This document shows, in pieces, positions 29,151 through 38,472 of a DNA stretch of 49,551 bases. The stretch lies in assembly GCA_033762625.1 (NCBI GenBank), contig JANRLI010000006.1, positions 1 to 49,551 on the forward strand, given 5' to 3'. The translations under genes and the position numbers were made by a program. Position 1 is the first letter of the stretch. Each line of letters begins with the position of its first letter. Origin of the DNA: Alphaproteobacteria bacterium (GTDB lineage: Bacteria > Pseudomonadota > Alphaproteobacteria > UBA9219 > RGZA01). The notes under the pieces are model-generated. The model had not been told where the DNA came from. It was given only the letters and a program-made list of their open reading frames with translations, and searched no databases.

Positions 29151-29999
29151 ATGTCCGATACCAGCCCACAATCACACTCGAACCGCCATGACCTTGTGTT
29201 TGCGTTTGTGTATGTAGGCGCGCTTTTGGTTGTCGGCGCGGGCATGCATCGATGCAGCCAAATTCCATACGATAATGCGCGGAGCCGATTGCAGGAAATT
29301 ATTGGCCCTGCACATGTCGATGCGGAAAGCGGTGGCATCAATGAAAAATTTGCAGCCGCAATGCGCGTGCGGGTGCAGCCGATGTTTTCAAGCTACTTTG
29401 AAAGCGACAGAACTATCGACATTATAGGCAATGATGGCGTGTTGCGTTCAGTGCCGGTAACCATTACCCCAACCATTTCCAATCCAAGCAATAGTTACTA
29501 TGCTTTTTCAGGTAGCAATGGCCATGTTGATCTCGTGCGATGCCGCAGCCAGTTTTCTGCACGTGTGCAATTGGATGGGCTTGTCGCACAAGAGCTTGCG
29601 ACCATCACAACCGTGGTAAAGGACTGTTATCCCGCTGATGCATCCGCGAATGCAAACAGGGTCGATCATTCGGATGTCAGTCAGTTCAGAACGCCAAAAG
29701 GCCTGCGTTATGAAACAGCGGTTGCCATGATCCCCATGGTACGAAACGGTGATTTTCCAATCACTGAAACACGTATCACATTACAGCTTTCCAGCTTTGG
29801 CGAAGCAACGGTAATGGTCCCGCCGCCCAAAGAACGCACAACCGCCATTCAGTTATTTATAAATGGCAAGTTACTTACCTGTGATACAAACCCGGCCGTG
29901 GTCCGCGAAGTTAAATTGCCCAACCGCGCAACCATAGCCGACAGAGATGCAGATGGAAGATTGATGCGTGAATTTGTGAAACTGCGGTTTTGCAGCTGA
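29151..29999 (+). CDS. N-terminally anchored protein of unknown function
   Basis: 282 residues: a polar N-terminus, one membrane anchor or uncleaved signal (about 14-32, DLVFAFVYVGALLVVGAGM), then an extracytoplasmic region of about 250 residues with only three cysteines after the anchor region, a beta-rich middle and no motif I recognise. The ATG at 29151 is preferred to the TTG one codon earlier. Its ribosome site lies in the mdh hairpin. It converges on mrp with no base between the two stop codons. Confidence 0.8.
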   Translation: MSDTSPQSHSNRHDLVFAFVYVGALLVVGAGMHRCSQIPYDNARSRLQEIIGPAHVDAESGGINEKFAAAMRVRVQPMFSSYFESDRTIDIIGNDGVLRSVPVTITPTISNPSNSYYAFSGSNGHVDLVRCRSQFSARVQLDGLVAQELATITTVVKDCYPADASANANRVDHSDVSQFRTPKGLRYETAVAMIPMVRNGDFPITETRITLQLSSFGEATVMVPPPKERTTAIQLFINGKLLTCDTNPAVVREVKLPNRATIADRDADGRLMREFVKLRFCS

Positions 30000-31130
30000 T
30001 TAATCTTCAATCGTGATCTTGGGTGCAGAACGCTGCGGGTTGCCCGCAAGCTTTTCCCAAACTTTATCTGCAACCGCCTTATAGCTTTGCGAAATAACGT
30101 CACTTGGTTCAATTGCAGTAATGGGCGTTCCAGCATCCGATGTTTCACGAAGACGTATGGTCAGCGGTATTTCACCAAGAAATGGCTCGCCAATTCGCTC
30201 TGCTTCGTGCCGTGCGCCGCCATGCCCGAAAATATCACTTTGCGTTCCGCAGCTTGGGCAAATAAAACTGCTCATGTTTTCAATCAGGCCTAAAATCGGA
30301 ATTTCTACGCGGCGGAACATAGCAATCGCTTTGCGTGCATCGATCAGCGCCAGATCCTGCGGCGTTGAAACGATGACCGCTCCTGCCATCGGCACATTTT
30401 GCGCCAGCGTTAACTGCGCATCGCCCGTTCCCGGCGGCATATCAATAACCAACGTATCAAGCTGCCCCCAATTTACATCATTCAGCATTTGCTTAAGCGC
30501 AGTTTGCACCATCGCCCCGCGCCATATTACAGGCGTTTCTTCTTCCACCATAAAACCGATGGACATAATTTTTAGGCCATATTTTTCAAGCGGGATAAGT
30601 TTGTTATCTTTTGTTTCCGGCTTGCTGGTCAAACCAAATAAACGCGGGACAGATGGGCCATACACATCGGCATCCAAAAGCCCAACACGTAATCCTTTTT
30701 GTGCAAGCGCGCATGCAAGATTGGCAGCGGTGGTTGATTTTCCTACCCCGCCCTTGCCCGATAGCACGGCAATAATTTTTCCAAGATGCTTGGTTTCCAT
30801 TTGCGGTCTTGCGGCATGACCGGTATGGGATTTTTGGGGTGCCGCAGGTGCATGGTGATTTGATGATGTAAAAATTGCGCGCGCGCCGGTCACGCCTTTT
30901 ACAGACTTCACGGCTTTTTCCGAAACTTCGCGCAGACGTTCCATCAACGCTTCATCGCCATCACGCATATCCACAACAAAAGTAACCACTGTGTCTTTTT
31001 CTTGACGCTTAAGCACAATTCCCGAAATCATCTTCAGCGCAATCAAACTTTGCCCTTTTACAGGGTGCAGTACAGCATTTAGCGCTTTTTCTATATCCGC
31101 TTGCGTAAGGGTTTTGGATTTAAAGAACAT
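30000..31130 (-). CDS. Fe-S cluster carrier ATPase Mrp/ApbC
   Basis: P-loop ATPase that carries and delivers [4Fe-4S] clusters to apoproteins. The 376 residues have an N-terminal DUF59/MIP18-like domain (about 8-85), a variable linker rich in His, Ala and Pro, and a MinD/Mrp ATPase domain with the deviant Walker A SGKGGVGKST at about 124-133, DADVYGPS, and DMPPGTGDAQLTL. The CPSC pair near residue 290 that bridges the cluster in the dimer is present. A monocistronic gene divergent from hflK. Confidence 0.95.
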   Translation of the reverse strand: MFFKSKTLTQADIEKALNAVLHPVKGQSLIALKMISGIVLKRQEKDTVVTFVVDMRDGDEALMERLREVSEKAVKSVKGVTGARAIFTSSNHHAPAAPQKSHTGHAARPQMETKHLGKIIAVLSGKGGVGKSTTAANLACALAQKGLRVGLLDADVYGPSVPRLFGLTSKPETKDNKLIPLEKYGLKIMSIGFMVEEETPVIWRGAMVQTALKQMLNDVNWGQLDTLVIDMPPGTGDAQLTLAQNVPMAGAVIVSTPQDLALIDARKAIAMFRRVEIPILGLIENMSSFICPSCGTQSDIFGHGGARHEAERIGEPFLGEIPLTIRLRETSDAGTPITAIEPSDVISQSYKAVADKVWEKLAGNPQRSAPKITIED

Positions 31131-31217
31131 GAAACTCTACTTTAATTTTCTGTACTGAAGCCCTATATTCGTGCCCGTACTTATAAAGCAAACTTGCTGC
31201 GTAACAAAGAGGTTCTG

Positions 31218-32342
31218 ATGAGTTGGAATAATGGTGGCCCCTGGGGTAATATGGGTGGCGGCGGCAATAATCCGTCGAATAATTCAGGCGGTGGCCGTGG
31301 CCCGAACCGCCCTATGGGCAATAATAATCAGGAGCCTGATATTGACGAATGGCTTCGCAAAAGCCGTGAACAAATCCGTCAGGCATTTCCCGGCAACCAA
31401 GGTAGCCCGCGCCGCCTTATCAGCATCGGTATCGTAGCGATTATTTTGATATGGCTGGCCAGCGGATTTTATCAGGTCTCAACGAACCAGATTGGCGTCG
31501 TCTTGCGTTTTGGGCAAGTCGTTCGCATGGAACAGGCTGGCTTGCGTTACCATCTTCCCGAACCTATCGAAATGGTCTTGTTACCCGATGTTAAATCCAT
31601 TCGCCAAATCAAAATCGGGTTTCGTGATACAGGCGTTGATAGCGACAGCAATCTAAGCGTTGATGGTGAAAGCCGCATGCTAACGGGCGATGAAAACATC
31701 GTCGATATCGGCTTTTCGGTGTTCTGGAGCGTGAAAAACGCAGAAGACTATCTGTTTAACATGCGCAACCCTGATTTAACGGTACGTCTGGCTTCGGAAA
31801 GTGCCATTCGCGAAATCGTCGGTCGCATGCAAATTCAACCCATTCTAACTGAAAAGCGTTCCGAAATTGAACGCGAAACAACCACGCTTGTTCAAGCGAT
31901 GCTTGATGAATACAAGGCGGGGATTGTGGTGACGCAGGTTCAATTGCTCAACGTCACACCGCCACTTCCTGTGGTGGACGCATTTAATGATGTGCAGCGC
32001 GCACGCGCCGATGGCGAGCGTTTACGGAACGAAGCTGAAGCTTACCGTAACGACATCGTTCCACGTGCGCGCGGTGAAGCAGCCAAAATGTTGCAAGATG
32101 CGGAAGGGTATCATGACCAAGTCATCAGCTATGCCAAAGGTGATGCCGCGCGTTTTGAAAGTGTTCTAGCTGCATACCAGCAAGCACGCGAAGTTACTGC
32201 CACACGCCTTTATTTCGAAGCCATGGAAACCGTACTGAAAAGCGCGAACAAGGTTTTGATTGATCCCGCAATTAGCAAGGGCGGCGCAATGCCCATTCTG
32301 CCATTGCAGGATTTCGTTCGTAACCGCGCAACTGCGCCATAA
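31218..32342 (+). CDS. hflK: FtsH protease modulator HflK
   Basis: With HflC forms a large periplasmic cage around the FtsH protease and controls membrane-protein turnover. 374 residues from the ATG at 31218, which follows GAGG. The N-terminal 50 residues are Gly/Asn/Pro-rich and cytoplasmic; one membrane helix lies near residue 75-92; the SPFH/band-7 domain begins at STNQIGVVLRFG, followed by a long helical region (RARADGERLRNEAEAYRND). It is 11 bp upstream of hflC. Confidence 0.95.
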   Translation: MSWNNGGPWGNMGGGGNNPSNNSGGGRGPNRPMGNNNQEPDIDEWLRKSREQIRQAFPGNQGSPRRLISIGIVAIILIWLASGFYQVSTNQIGVVLRFGQVVRMEQAGLRYHLPEPIEMVLLPDVKSIRQIKIGFRDTGVDSDSNLSVDGESRMLTGDENIVDIGFSVFWSVKNAEDYLFNMRNPDLTVRLASESAIREIVGRMQIQPILTEKRSEIERETTTLVQAMLDEYKAGIVVTQVQLLNVTPPLPVVDAFNDVQRARADGERLRNEAEAYRNDIVPRARGEAAKMLQDAEGYHDQVISYAKGDAARFESVLAAYQQAREVTATRLYFEAMETVLKSANKVLIDPAISKGGAMPILPLQDFVRNRATAP

Positions 32343-32353
32343 GGACAAAGACG

Positions 32354-33226
32354 ATGACACCTAAGCAAGTTTTTACAGCCATCCTTATCTTCTTCGGCTA
32401 TCTGTTTGTTTCCGACAGCATCTTTGTTGTGAACCAACAACAGCAAGCGCTGGTATTGCAATTCCGCGATGTGGTACGAACCATTCACGATCCGGGGCTA
32501 AACTTTAAAATTCCGTTTTTCCAAACGATTGCCTATTTTGACAAACGCGTTTTACCGCTGGAAGCACCGGAACAGGAAGCAATCCTTGCTGATCAAAAGC
32601 GGCTTGTGGTTGATGCGTTTGCCCGTTACCGTATTACCGACCCACTTAAATTCTTCCAGCGCCTGAACAATGAACGTGTGGCGAATGACCAATTGGGTAT
32701 TCTTGTCAATTCGTCGATGCGGCAAATTCTGGGCACACTGAGCATGACAGATGTATTGTCGGAACAGCGCGCCAAAATTATGGTCGCCATCCGCGATGAA
32801 ATGAATGATAAAGCAAAATCGGCGGATTATGGCGTTGAAATTGTGGATGTACGCATTCGCAGTGCCAATTTACCTGATGAAACTAGTCAGGCTATTTTCG
32901 CGCGCATGATTTCGGAACGTAAACGCGAAGCAGCGGAATTCCGTGCCAAGGGTCAGGAACTGTCGCAAGAAATCAAAGCCAAGGCAGAGCGTGAAAAAAC
33001 AGTTCTGCTCGCCGAAGCGCAACGTAAGGCTGAAAGCCGTCGCGGTGAAGGCGATCAGGAAGCATTACGAATTGTAGCCCAAGCAACCGGCAAGGATGCG
33101 CAGTTCTATAATTTTTACCGCAGTTTGCAGGCTTACCGCGAAACTATGGCGAATAAGGACACATCGATTATTCTGAGTCCCGACAGCGATTTCTTCCGCT
33201 ATTTTGGCAAAGTTTTGACAAAATAA
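32354..33226 (+). CDS. hflC: FtsH protease modulator HflC
   Basis: Partner of HflK in the FtsH-associated cage. 290 residues: one N-terminal membrane segment (about 7-24), the SPFH domain from VVNQQQQALVLQF, and the long helix with IKAKAEREKTVLLAEAQRKAE typical of the family. The C-terminus ends in ILSPDSDFFRYF, the conserved HflC tail. Followed 59 bp later by degP on the same strand, an arrangement common in alphaproteobacteria. Confidence 0.96.
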   Translation: MTPKQVFTAILIFFGYLFVSDSIFVVNQQQQALVLQFRDVVRTIHDPGLNFKIPFFQTIAYFDKRVLPLEAPEQEAILADQKRLVVDAFARYRITDPLKFFQRLNNERVANDQLGILVNSSMRQILGTLSMTDVLSEQRAKIMVAIRDEMNDKAKSADYGVEIVDVRIRSANLPDETSQAIFARMISERKREAAEFRAKGQELSQEIKAKAEREKTVLLAEAQRKAESRRGEGDQEALRIVAQATGKDAQFYNFYRSLQAYRETMANKDTSIILSPDSDFFRYFGKVLTK

Positions 33227-33285
33227 GCCGTAAGATTACACTTCATACCACCATGCGTGCGTTTCAACATTGATAAGGATTGATT

Positions 33286-34854
33286 ATGAAGCAGATTTCG
33301 ATATTCGGTCTTGTTTTTCTGATTTGCGCATCCCTATCCACCTCAGCCTTTGCTGAAACCCCGCCTGCTTCTGCACCCTCTCCTACCTCTGCGCCATCTT
33401 TCCCGCACGAAGGCTTTGCGGATGAGGCAGAGCGCTTACTTCCTGCCGTTGTAAATATTTCCACGACGCAAATTATTAAGGATGACAAAGGGGCAAAGGA
33501 ACTTCCCGATTTTCCACAATTCCAGCCCGGCTCACCGTTTGAAGATTTCTTCAAGGACTTCATGGAAAAGCATAAGGGCATGCCAAACGGCCTTCCCAAA
33601 CAGCGCAAAAGCACATCGCTCGGTTCAGGCTACATCATTTCTCCTGATGGATTGGTAGTTACCAATAATCATGTGATTGAAGATGCCGATGAAATCACGA
33701 TTATTTTACACGATGACACCAATTTGAAAGCCGAAGTAGTTGGTCGCGACAAGAAAACTGACGTTGCACTGCTTCGCGTAAAAAGCAAAACGCCTCTTCC
33801 CTATGTCACTTTCGGCGATAGCGATAAAATGCGCATCGGTGACTGGATTTTGGTGATTGGCAATCCATTCGGCCTTGGCGGTACGGTAACTACAGGCATT
33901 ATTTCCGCCCGTGCACGCGATATTAATTCGGGCCCATATGATGACTACATTCAGACTGATGCGCCGATTAATCGCGGTAATTCCGGCGGTCCCATGTTCA
34001 ACATGAAGGGCGAAGTGATTGGCATGAACACGGCCATCTTCTCTCCCTCCGGCGGATCGGTGGGTATTGGCTTTGCCATTCCGTCCACGCTCGTTAAAAA
34101 TGTGGTTGAACAATTAAAAAATGGCGGAAAAATCCGCCGCGGTTGGCTGGGTGTACGTATTCAAAACGTGACCGAGGAAATTGCCAAATCCCTTAATCTG
34201 AACAAACCGCGCGGTGCGCTGGTTTCAAGTCTTACGGCTGACAGCCCGGCGGCAAAGGGCGGTGTGAAGCCCGGCGACATCATCATCGCATTTGATGACA
34301 AGCCAGTGACCGAAATGCGCCGTCTGCCACGTATCGTCGCGGAAGCAAAAATTAATGAAAAAGTTCCAATGATTGTGTGGCGCGATGGCAAGGAAGTCAT
34401 GCTCAGCGTCATGGTTGGCGAATTGAAGGAAGATGAAAAAGCCGATGGCGAAGATGAAAAGCAGGATGAAGAAAAATCGCCCAAGGTTGCAAAATCTATC
34501 ACTATCCCTGAATTCGATATGAAAGTTGGCAATCTGACAGCGGATATCCGTAAAGCCTTCGGGATTGATGATAAAACCAAAGGCATCATCATCACCGAGT
34601 TGGGGGATAACAGCCCGCTGATTGATAAAGGCATCAAACCCGGTGACCTGATTGTCGAGGCAGGTCAAAAAGAAATGAAGGATGCAAAGGATTTGGTAGA
34701 TTTAGCCAAAGACGCAGCGGCTGGCAAAAAACCACTTCTGCTTTTGTTGAACCGTGCGGGTGATCTGCGCTTTGTCGCGGTGAACACGCTTGATGGAAGC
34801 GCAAAGAAGGACAAGCCAAAGGAAAAGAGCGATAAGGACGATACACAGCAATAA
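33286..34854 (+). CDS. periplasmic serine protease, DegP/HtrA (Do family)
   Basis: Degrades or refolds misfolded envelope proteins. 522 residues from the ATG at 33286 (AAGGA 6 nt upstream). A signal peptide ends at AFA (about 23). The trypsin-like domain carries the triad His129 (TNNHVI), Asp159 (KTDVALLRV) and Ser233 (GNSGGP). Two PDZ domains follow; between them lies an unusually charged Lys/Asp/Glu linker (DEKADGEDEKQDEEKS), and the C-terminus is again Lys/Asp-rich. Together with HflKC upstream it forms an envelope quality-control cluster. It converges on serB with no base between the stop codons. Confidence 0.95.
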   Translation: MKQISIFGLVFLICASLSTSAFAETPPASAPSPTSAPSFPHEGFADEAERLLPAVVNISTTQIIKDDKGAKELPDFPQFQPGSPFEDFFKDFMEKHKGMPNGLPKQRKSTSLGSGYIISPDGLVVTNNHVIEDADEITIILHDDTNLKAEVVGRDKKTDVALLRVKSKTPLPYVTFGDSDKMRIGDWILVIGNPFGLGGTVTTGIISARARDINSGPYDDYIQTDAPINRGNSGGPMFNMKGEVIGMNTAIFSPSGGSVGIGFAIPSTLVKNVVEQLKNGGKIRRGWLGVRIQNVTEEIAKSLNLNKPRGALVSSLTADSPAAKGGVKPGDIIIAFDDKPVTEMRRLPRIVAEAKINEKVPMIVWRDGKEVMLSVMVGELKEDEKADGEDEKQDEEKSPKVAKSITIPEFDMKVGNLTADIRKAFGIDDKTKGIIITELGDNSPLIDKGIKPGDLIVEAGQKEMKDAKDLVDLAKDAAAGKKPLLLLLNRAGDLRFVAVNTLDGSAKKDKPKEKSDKDDTQQ

Positions 34855-35745
34855 TTAGGCTGATAGGTCTTTGGCGTGATAGCCCTGTGCCCATAGCAAT
34901 CCGCGCAAATTGGCAAAACGGATATTGAACTTAGCCTGTTGTTGCACGGCTGGTTTTGCGTGATAGGCAATGCCAAGCCCGGCCGCCAATAACATCGGCA
35001 CATCATTGGCGCCGTCACCAACCGCGCAGACGTCGGCCTCACTAATATTCAGCTTCTTGGCAGTTTCCGCCAGTGTTGTGCGTTTGCTGGTTTTATCAAG
35101 AACAGGCTCCAGCATTTCTCCAGTGATTTTTCCGTCTTTAATATCCAGCGCATTTCCATAATTTTCATCGAAGCCCAATTTATCGGCAATGAATTGTGTA
35201 AATATTTTAAAACCACCCGACACAATAATACAACGCGCATCATGCTTACGCATCGTTGCCACTAATTCCTTGGCGCCACCTGTGATGGTTGCCTTCTGGC
35301 ATAATTCATCCAGAATTTTGGCATCAAGCCCTTTTAACAACAGCAAGCGTTCCTTCAACGCTGCTTTGAAATCCAGCTCGCCATTCATTGCGCGTGTGGT
35401 GATTTCCTCTACCTTGGCACGAAGGCCAACAAAATCGGCCAGTTCTTCAAGCATTTCTTCTTTAATAAGGGTGGATTCCATGTCCGCCAGCAGCACTTTT
35501 TTACGACGTCCTGCAATCGGCTGGACGATGATATCAATCCCGTGGTCAATCACCCATGTGTGCAGCATTTCCCTTAATTCATCACTGCCGTCATCAAAAT
35601 AAATATCAACCGCTTCGGCATCCGATAACCATGCATGCCGAATAACCTTACCACCCTGTTCGGTTATAAGGTCAATCACAAGGCTCAGCGCCAATTCATT
35701 GATGGGGGATGTGCTGTTGCCGATAATTGTCGCGACGTTTTCCAT
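34855..35745 (-). CDS. serB: phosphoserine phosphatase SerB
   Basis: Last step of serine synthesis. 296 residues: an N-terminal ACT-like domain (about 1-80) and a HAD phosphatase domain. The nucleophile motif reads LADMESTLI, so the second aspartate of DxDx(T/V) is glutamate here; other hallmarks are intact (IIVSGGF, K in the DKTSKRTTL region, AVGDGANDVPML). The DMEST variant occurs, as far as I recall, in other alphaproteobacterial SerB proteins and may be functional. It follows scpB by 18 bp on the same strand. Confidence 0.93.
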   Translation of the reverse strand: MENVATIIGNSTSPINELALSLVIDLITEQGGKVIRHAWLSDAEAVDIYFDDGSDELREMLHTWVIDHGIDIIVQPIAGRRKKVLLADMESTLIKEEMLEELADFVGLRAKVEEITTRAMNGELDFKAALKERLLLLKGLDAKILDELCQKATITGGAKELVATMRKHDARCIIVSGGFKIFTQFIADKLGFDENYGNALDIKDGKITGEMLEPVLDKTSKRTTLAETAKKLNISEADVCAVGDGANDVPMLLAAGLGIAYHAKPAVQQQAKFNIRFANLRGLLWAQGYHAKDLSA

Positions 35746-35763
35746 AAGGCATTATGTTCCGTC

Positions 35764-36459
35764 TTATCCGTTTTGTGCAACGGCGTCGCTTTCGGCTTCC
35801 GGAATATATTCCAAATCTTCGTCTTCGATTTCAACGTCGCTGGCGTTTTCAGCATCATCCGAACCAAAGGGTGCAAGCACAGGACGGCTGTCGAGCAGGC
35901 CAGATTCACGCAAATCCTGAATGCCCGGCAAATCTTTAAGGCTTCCCAAACCAAAATGGCGCAGGAATTCATCTGATGTAATCCATGTTAATGGACGCCC
36001 CACGGTTTCGCGGCGTTTGCCTGGGCGCACCCAGCCCAGTTCCATAAGCATATCAAGCGTTTCGCGCGCGGTAGCCACACCGCGAATGCTTTCGATTTCC
36101 GCCCGGGAAATCGGCTGATGATAGGCGATAATCGCAAGAGTTTCTGCAGCAACACGCGGCAGTTTACGGCGCACCTGAATGGTGATGTTGAGTTGCGCAG
36201 ATAAATCCGGCGCGGTGCGGAACATCCAGCCCCCTGCAATTTCAACCAGTTCAACGCCGCGGCCTTTAAATTCTTCACGTAATTGTTCCATAATTGGCGC
36301 AACCGCTTGGCTTTTACCAACCTTTTGCTGCAACAATTCATTGGTAACGGGCATGGTCGATGCAAAAATTACCGCTTCGCACAGGCGCTTGGCCTGTTCG
36401 AAGGTATATTCCTGTCCATTTTCTTTTTGTGCGGTTTCTTTTTGAGCCGTTTTAGTCAT
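35764..36459 (-). CDS. scpB: segregation and condensation protein B
   Basis: Winged-helix subunit of the SMC-ScpAB condensin that organises the chromosome. 231 residues from the ATG at 36459, which follows AGGTGA by 5 nt and lies one base after the scpA stop; the longer frame from 36507 would overlap scpA. Two winged-helix domains are visible (ICEAVIFAS-like first helix; LPRVAAETLAIIAYHQPISRAEIE; LITSDEFLRHFG). The last 45 residues are acidic and probably disordered. In many alphaproteobacteria tatABC comes next; here serB does. Confidence 0.95.
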   Translation of the reverse strand: MTKTAQKETAQKENGQEYTFEQAKRLCEAVIFASTMPVTNELLQQKVGKSQAVAPIMEQLREEFKGRGVELVEIAGGWMFRTAPDLSAQLNITIQVRRKLPRVAAETLAIIAYHQPISRAEIESIRGVATARETLDMLMELGWVRPGKRRETVGRPLTWITSDEFLRHFGLGSLKDLPGIQDLRESGLLDSRPVLAPFGSDDAENASDVEIEDEDLEYIPEAESDAVAQNG

Positions 36460-36460
36460 C

Positions 36461-37327
36461 TTACTCACCTGACTGTTCCTGTTGTTCTGTTGTTGGCGCA
36501 CCACCATTATTTAATACCGGACGCACGTAAATAGAGCCAAAACTTCCATCCTGACGCAGTTCAATCACGCCTTGCTTTGCAAGTTCAAGGCTGGCCGCAA
36601 AGGTTGAAGCAAGTGCGGAGCGTAGCACCACTTCGCTACTGCCATCGCCTTGGGCCAAATTTATGTCTTCCCATTCTTCGGGCATAAACAGGCTCAATTC
36701 CGACCATTGCGGCATAAAGCCCAACATTTTTTTCATGCGTTCGCGCGCTTCTTCCATACTGAATAGCTTGGTTGGCGCGATGCGGTATTCGCCCTGATTG
36801 TTACGTTGCAACGGTGCCTTTACAGCTTTCAGCAAATCATAAAGGCCAAGTGTGTACACAGGCACAATATGTTTTATATCTGGCTCGCGCATACCGCGGA
36901 ATACAAAGCCGCGGCCTTCCTGCGGCAAATCTTGTAACCAGCCGGATGCTTTTTGCATGGCTTCCAGACGTTTTAATTGGAAGGCCAGCGCTTCCGCCAA
37001 TTCAATCGCGGTGGGTTCTTCAGCTTTTGGCGGCGCAGGAATTAGCAACCGTGATTTAAGGTAAGCAAGCCACGCTGCCATCACGAGATAATCAGCAGCA
37101 ATTTCGAGGCGTAATTTACGCGCTTCATTCACGAATGAAAGATATTGCTCGGCCAAGGCCAGAACGGAGATTTGCGCCAAATCAACCTTTTGCTCGCGCG
37201 CCAACATCAGCAACAGGTCAATCGGACCTTCAAATGCGTTCAATTTCAGAAACAGGTCACCCGCCCCGCCAGCGGCATTGCCGCGCGCTTCGGCCGTCAT
37301 TTCATCAATATTTAGGGGTTCTTCCAT
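36461..37327 (-). CDS. scpA: segregation and condensation protein A
   Basis: Kleisin subunit that bridges the SMC heads. 288 residues: the N-terminal LKLNAFEGPIDLLLMLAREQKVDLAQI block binds the SMC neck, YLVMAAWLAYLKSRLLIP follows, and a C-terminal winged helix (ASTFAASLELAKQGVIELRQDG) ends the conserved part. A short Gln/Glu-rich tail closes the protein. One base separates it from scpB. No ribosome site problem is evident. Confidence 0.95.
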   Translation of the reverse strand: MEEPLNIDEMTAEARGNAAGGAGDLFLKLNAFEGPIDLLLMLAREQKVDLAQISVLALAEQYLSFVNEARKLRLEIAADYLVMAAWLAYLKSRLLIPAPPKAEEPTAIELAEALAFQLKRLEAMQKASGWLQDLPQEGRGFVFRGMREPDIKHIVPVYTLGLYDLLKAVKAPLQRNNQGEYRIAPTKLFSMEEARERMKKMLGFMPQWSELSLFMPEEWEDINLAQGDGSSEVVLRSALASTFAASLELAKQGVIELRQDGSFGSIYVRPVLNNGGAPTTEQQEQSGE

Positions 37328-37386
37328 TGGTTTTCTGATGTACTTTTAAATGTTCCGATTCAGCAATAAGGGGCAGATTTTAGACG

Positions 37387-38472
37387 TTAACTCGTGATGG
37401 CCGCAACACCTAAAAGCATGTCTAAACGGTCTAAAAGACCACCCTTATCCACAAACATAGGCGGTGTACCAAGGCGTAATTGTGCCCTATCCCACCTATC
37501 CATTGCCTGCTCGGTCATGGCTGGGCACGCCCCTGAAACCAGCACCATCTCCGACATATTACCATTGCAATGAAGTGCAATATCGCTGCCTGCCTTTAAA
37601 CAATTAATCACCAAATCTTCAATCCGTCCAAAAACGCCCTTCATATTCAAATCATCCGACATGAGCAAACCATCAAAGCCAATTTCTTTGCGGATAATTT
37701 CATGCATCACCGGCGAAAGACTACACGGCAATTTATCAAACTGTTCAAAAATAATATGGCATGTCATACCCAGTGGCATATCACGCAGTGCACGGAATGG
37801 CGCAAAATCAATATCGCGCAATTCTTGCGTGCTGGCCTTCACAACTGATTGCGTATGATGCGGATCAACAACTGTGCGGCCATGCCCCGGAATATGTTTA
37901 ATCACAGGCAAAACACCTGCCCATAACAGGCCTTCTGCTGCTGCCCGGGCACATTCACTTACAATTGCTACATCTGATGAATAAGCGCGGTCGCCAATCG
38001 CATTATCAGTTATATTGAAAAGCACATCCGCCAGCGGTGCGCAGTTTACACTGATACCCAGTTCGGCAAGCTCAATGCCGATAAGTTGTGAATTTATTTT
38101 GGCTGCTTCCAATCCGAAATCCAGACTTTGCTCCGCCATTTTACCAATCATGCGCGCGGGCGGAAATTCCGGCCAATGCGGCGGCTTCAGGCGCGCTACA
38201 CGCCCGCCTTCCTGATCGATTAGGATCGGCGCATGCGGCCGTCCGACTGCATCACGCAATTCTTTAATCAGATTTTTTGTTTGTTGTGGGTTTACACAAT
38301 TGCGTTGGAATAAAATAAATCCAAGCGGGTTGGAATACGCAAAAAACTTTTTTTCAGCATCGGTCAGTGCAATACCGGAAACACCCAAAATCATCGCCTT
38401 GGGTGGCTTGTCACGATTTAACTCGCGGCCATCGCTTTTATGTTCGCCATCTTTACTGCTTGATGATAACAC
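37387..38472 (-). CDS. nagZ: beta-N-acetylhexosaminidase NagZ
   Basis: Cytoplasmic family 3 glycoside hydrolase that removes N-acetylglucosamine from recycled muropeptides. 361 residues, with an N-terminal extension of about 25 polar residues. Motifs: LIDQEGGRVARL, the KHIPGHGRTVVDPHH loop with the general-acid histidine, and LLMSDDLNMKG, where the second aspartate region holds the nucleophile. Its first 20 bp overlap the end of the upstream SPOR gene, linking it to a peptidoglycan-binding protein. Confidence 0.95.
   Translation of the reverse strand: MLSSSSKDGEHKSDGRELNRDKPPKAMILGVSGIALTDAEKKFFAYSNPLGFILFQRNCVNPQQTKNLIKELRDAVGRPHAPILIDQEGGRVARLKPPHWPEFPPARMIGKMAEQSLDFGLEAAKINSQLIGIELAELGISVNCAPLADVLFNITDNAIGDRAYSSDVAIVSECARAAAEGLLWAGVLPVIKHIPGHGRTVVDPHHTQSVVKASTQELRDIDFAPFRALRDMPLGMTCHIIFEQFDKLPCSLSPVMHEIIRKEIGFDGLLMSDDLNMKGVFGRIEDLVINCLKAGSDIALHCNGNMSEMVLVSGACPAMTEQAMDRWDRAQLRLGTPPMFVDKGGLLDRLDMLLGVAAITS

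Noticed and set aside
30121-30819. 232-codon ORF antisense to the Mrp gene
   Set aside because: It lies wholly opposite a conserved Mrp reading frame with Walker A and CPSC motifs, and its translation is Ser/Pro/Ala-rich with no recognisable domain.
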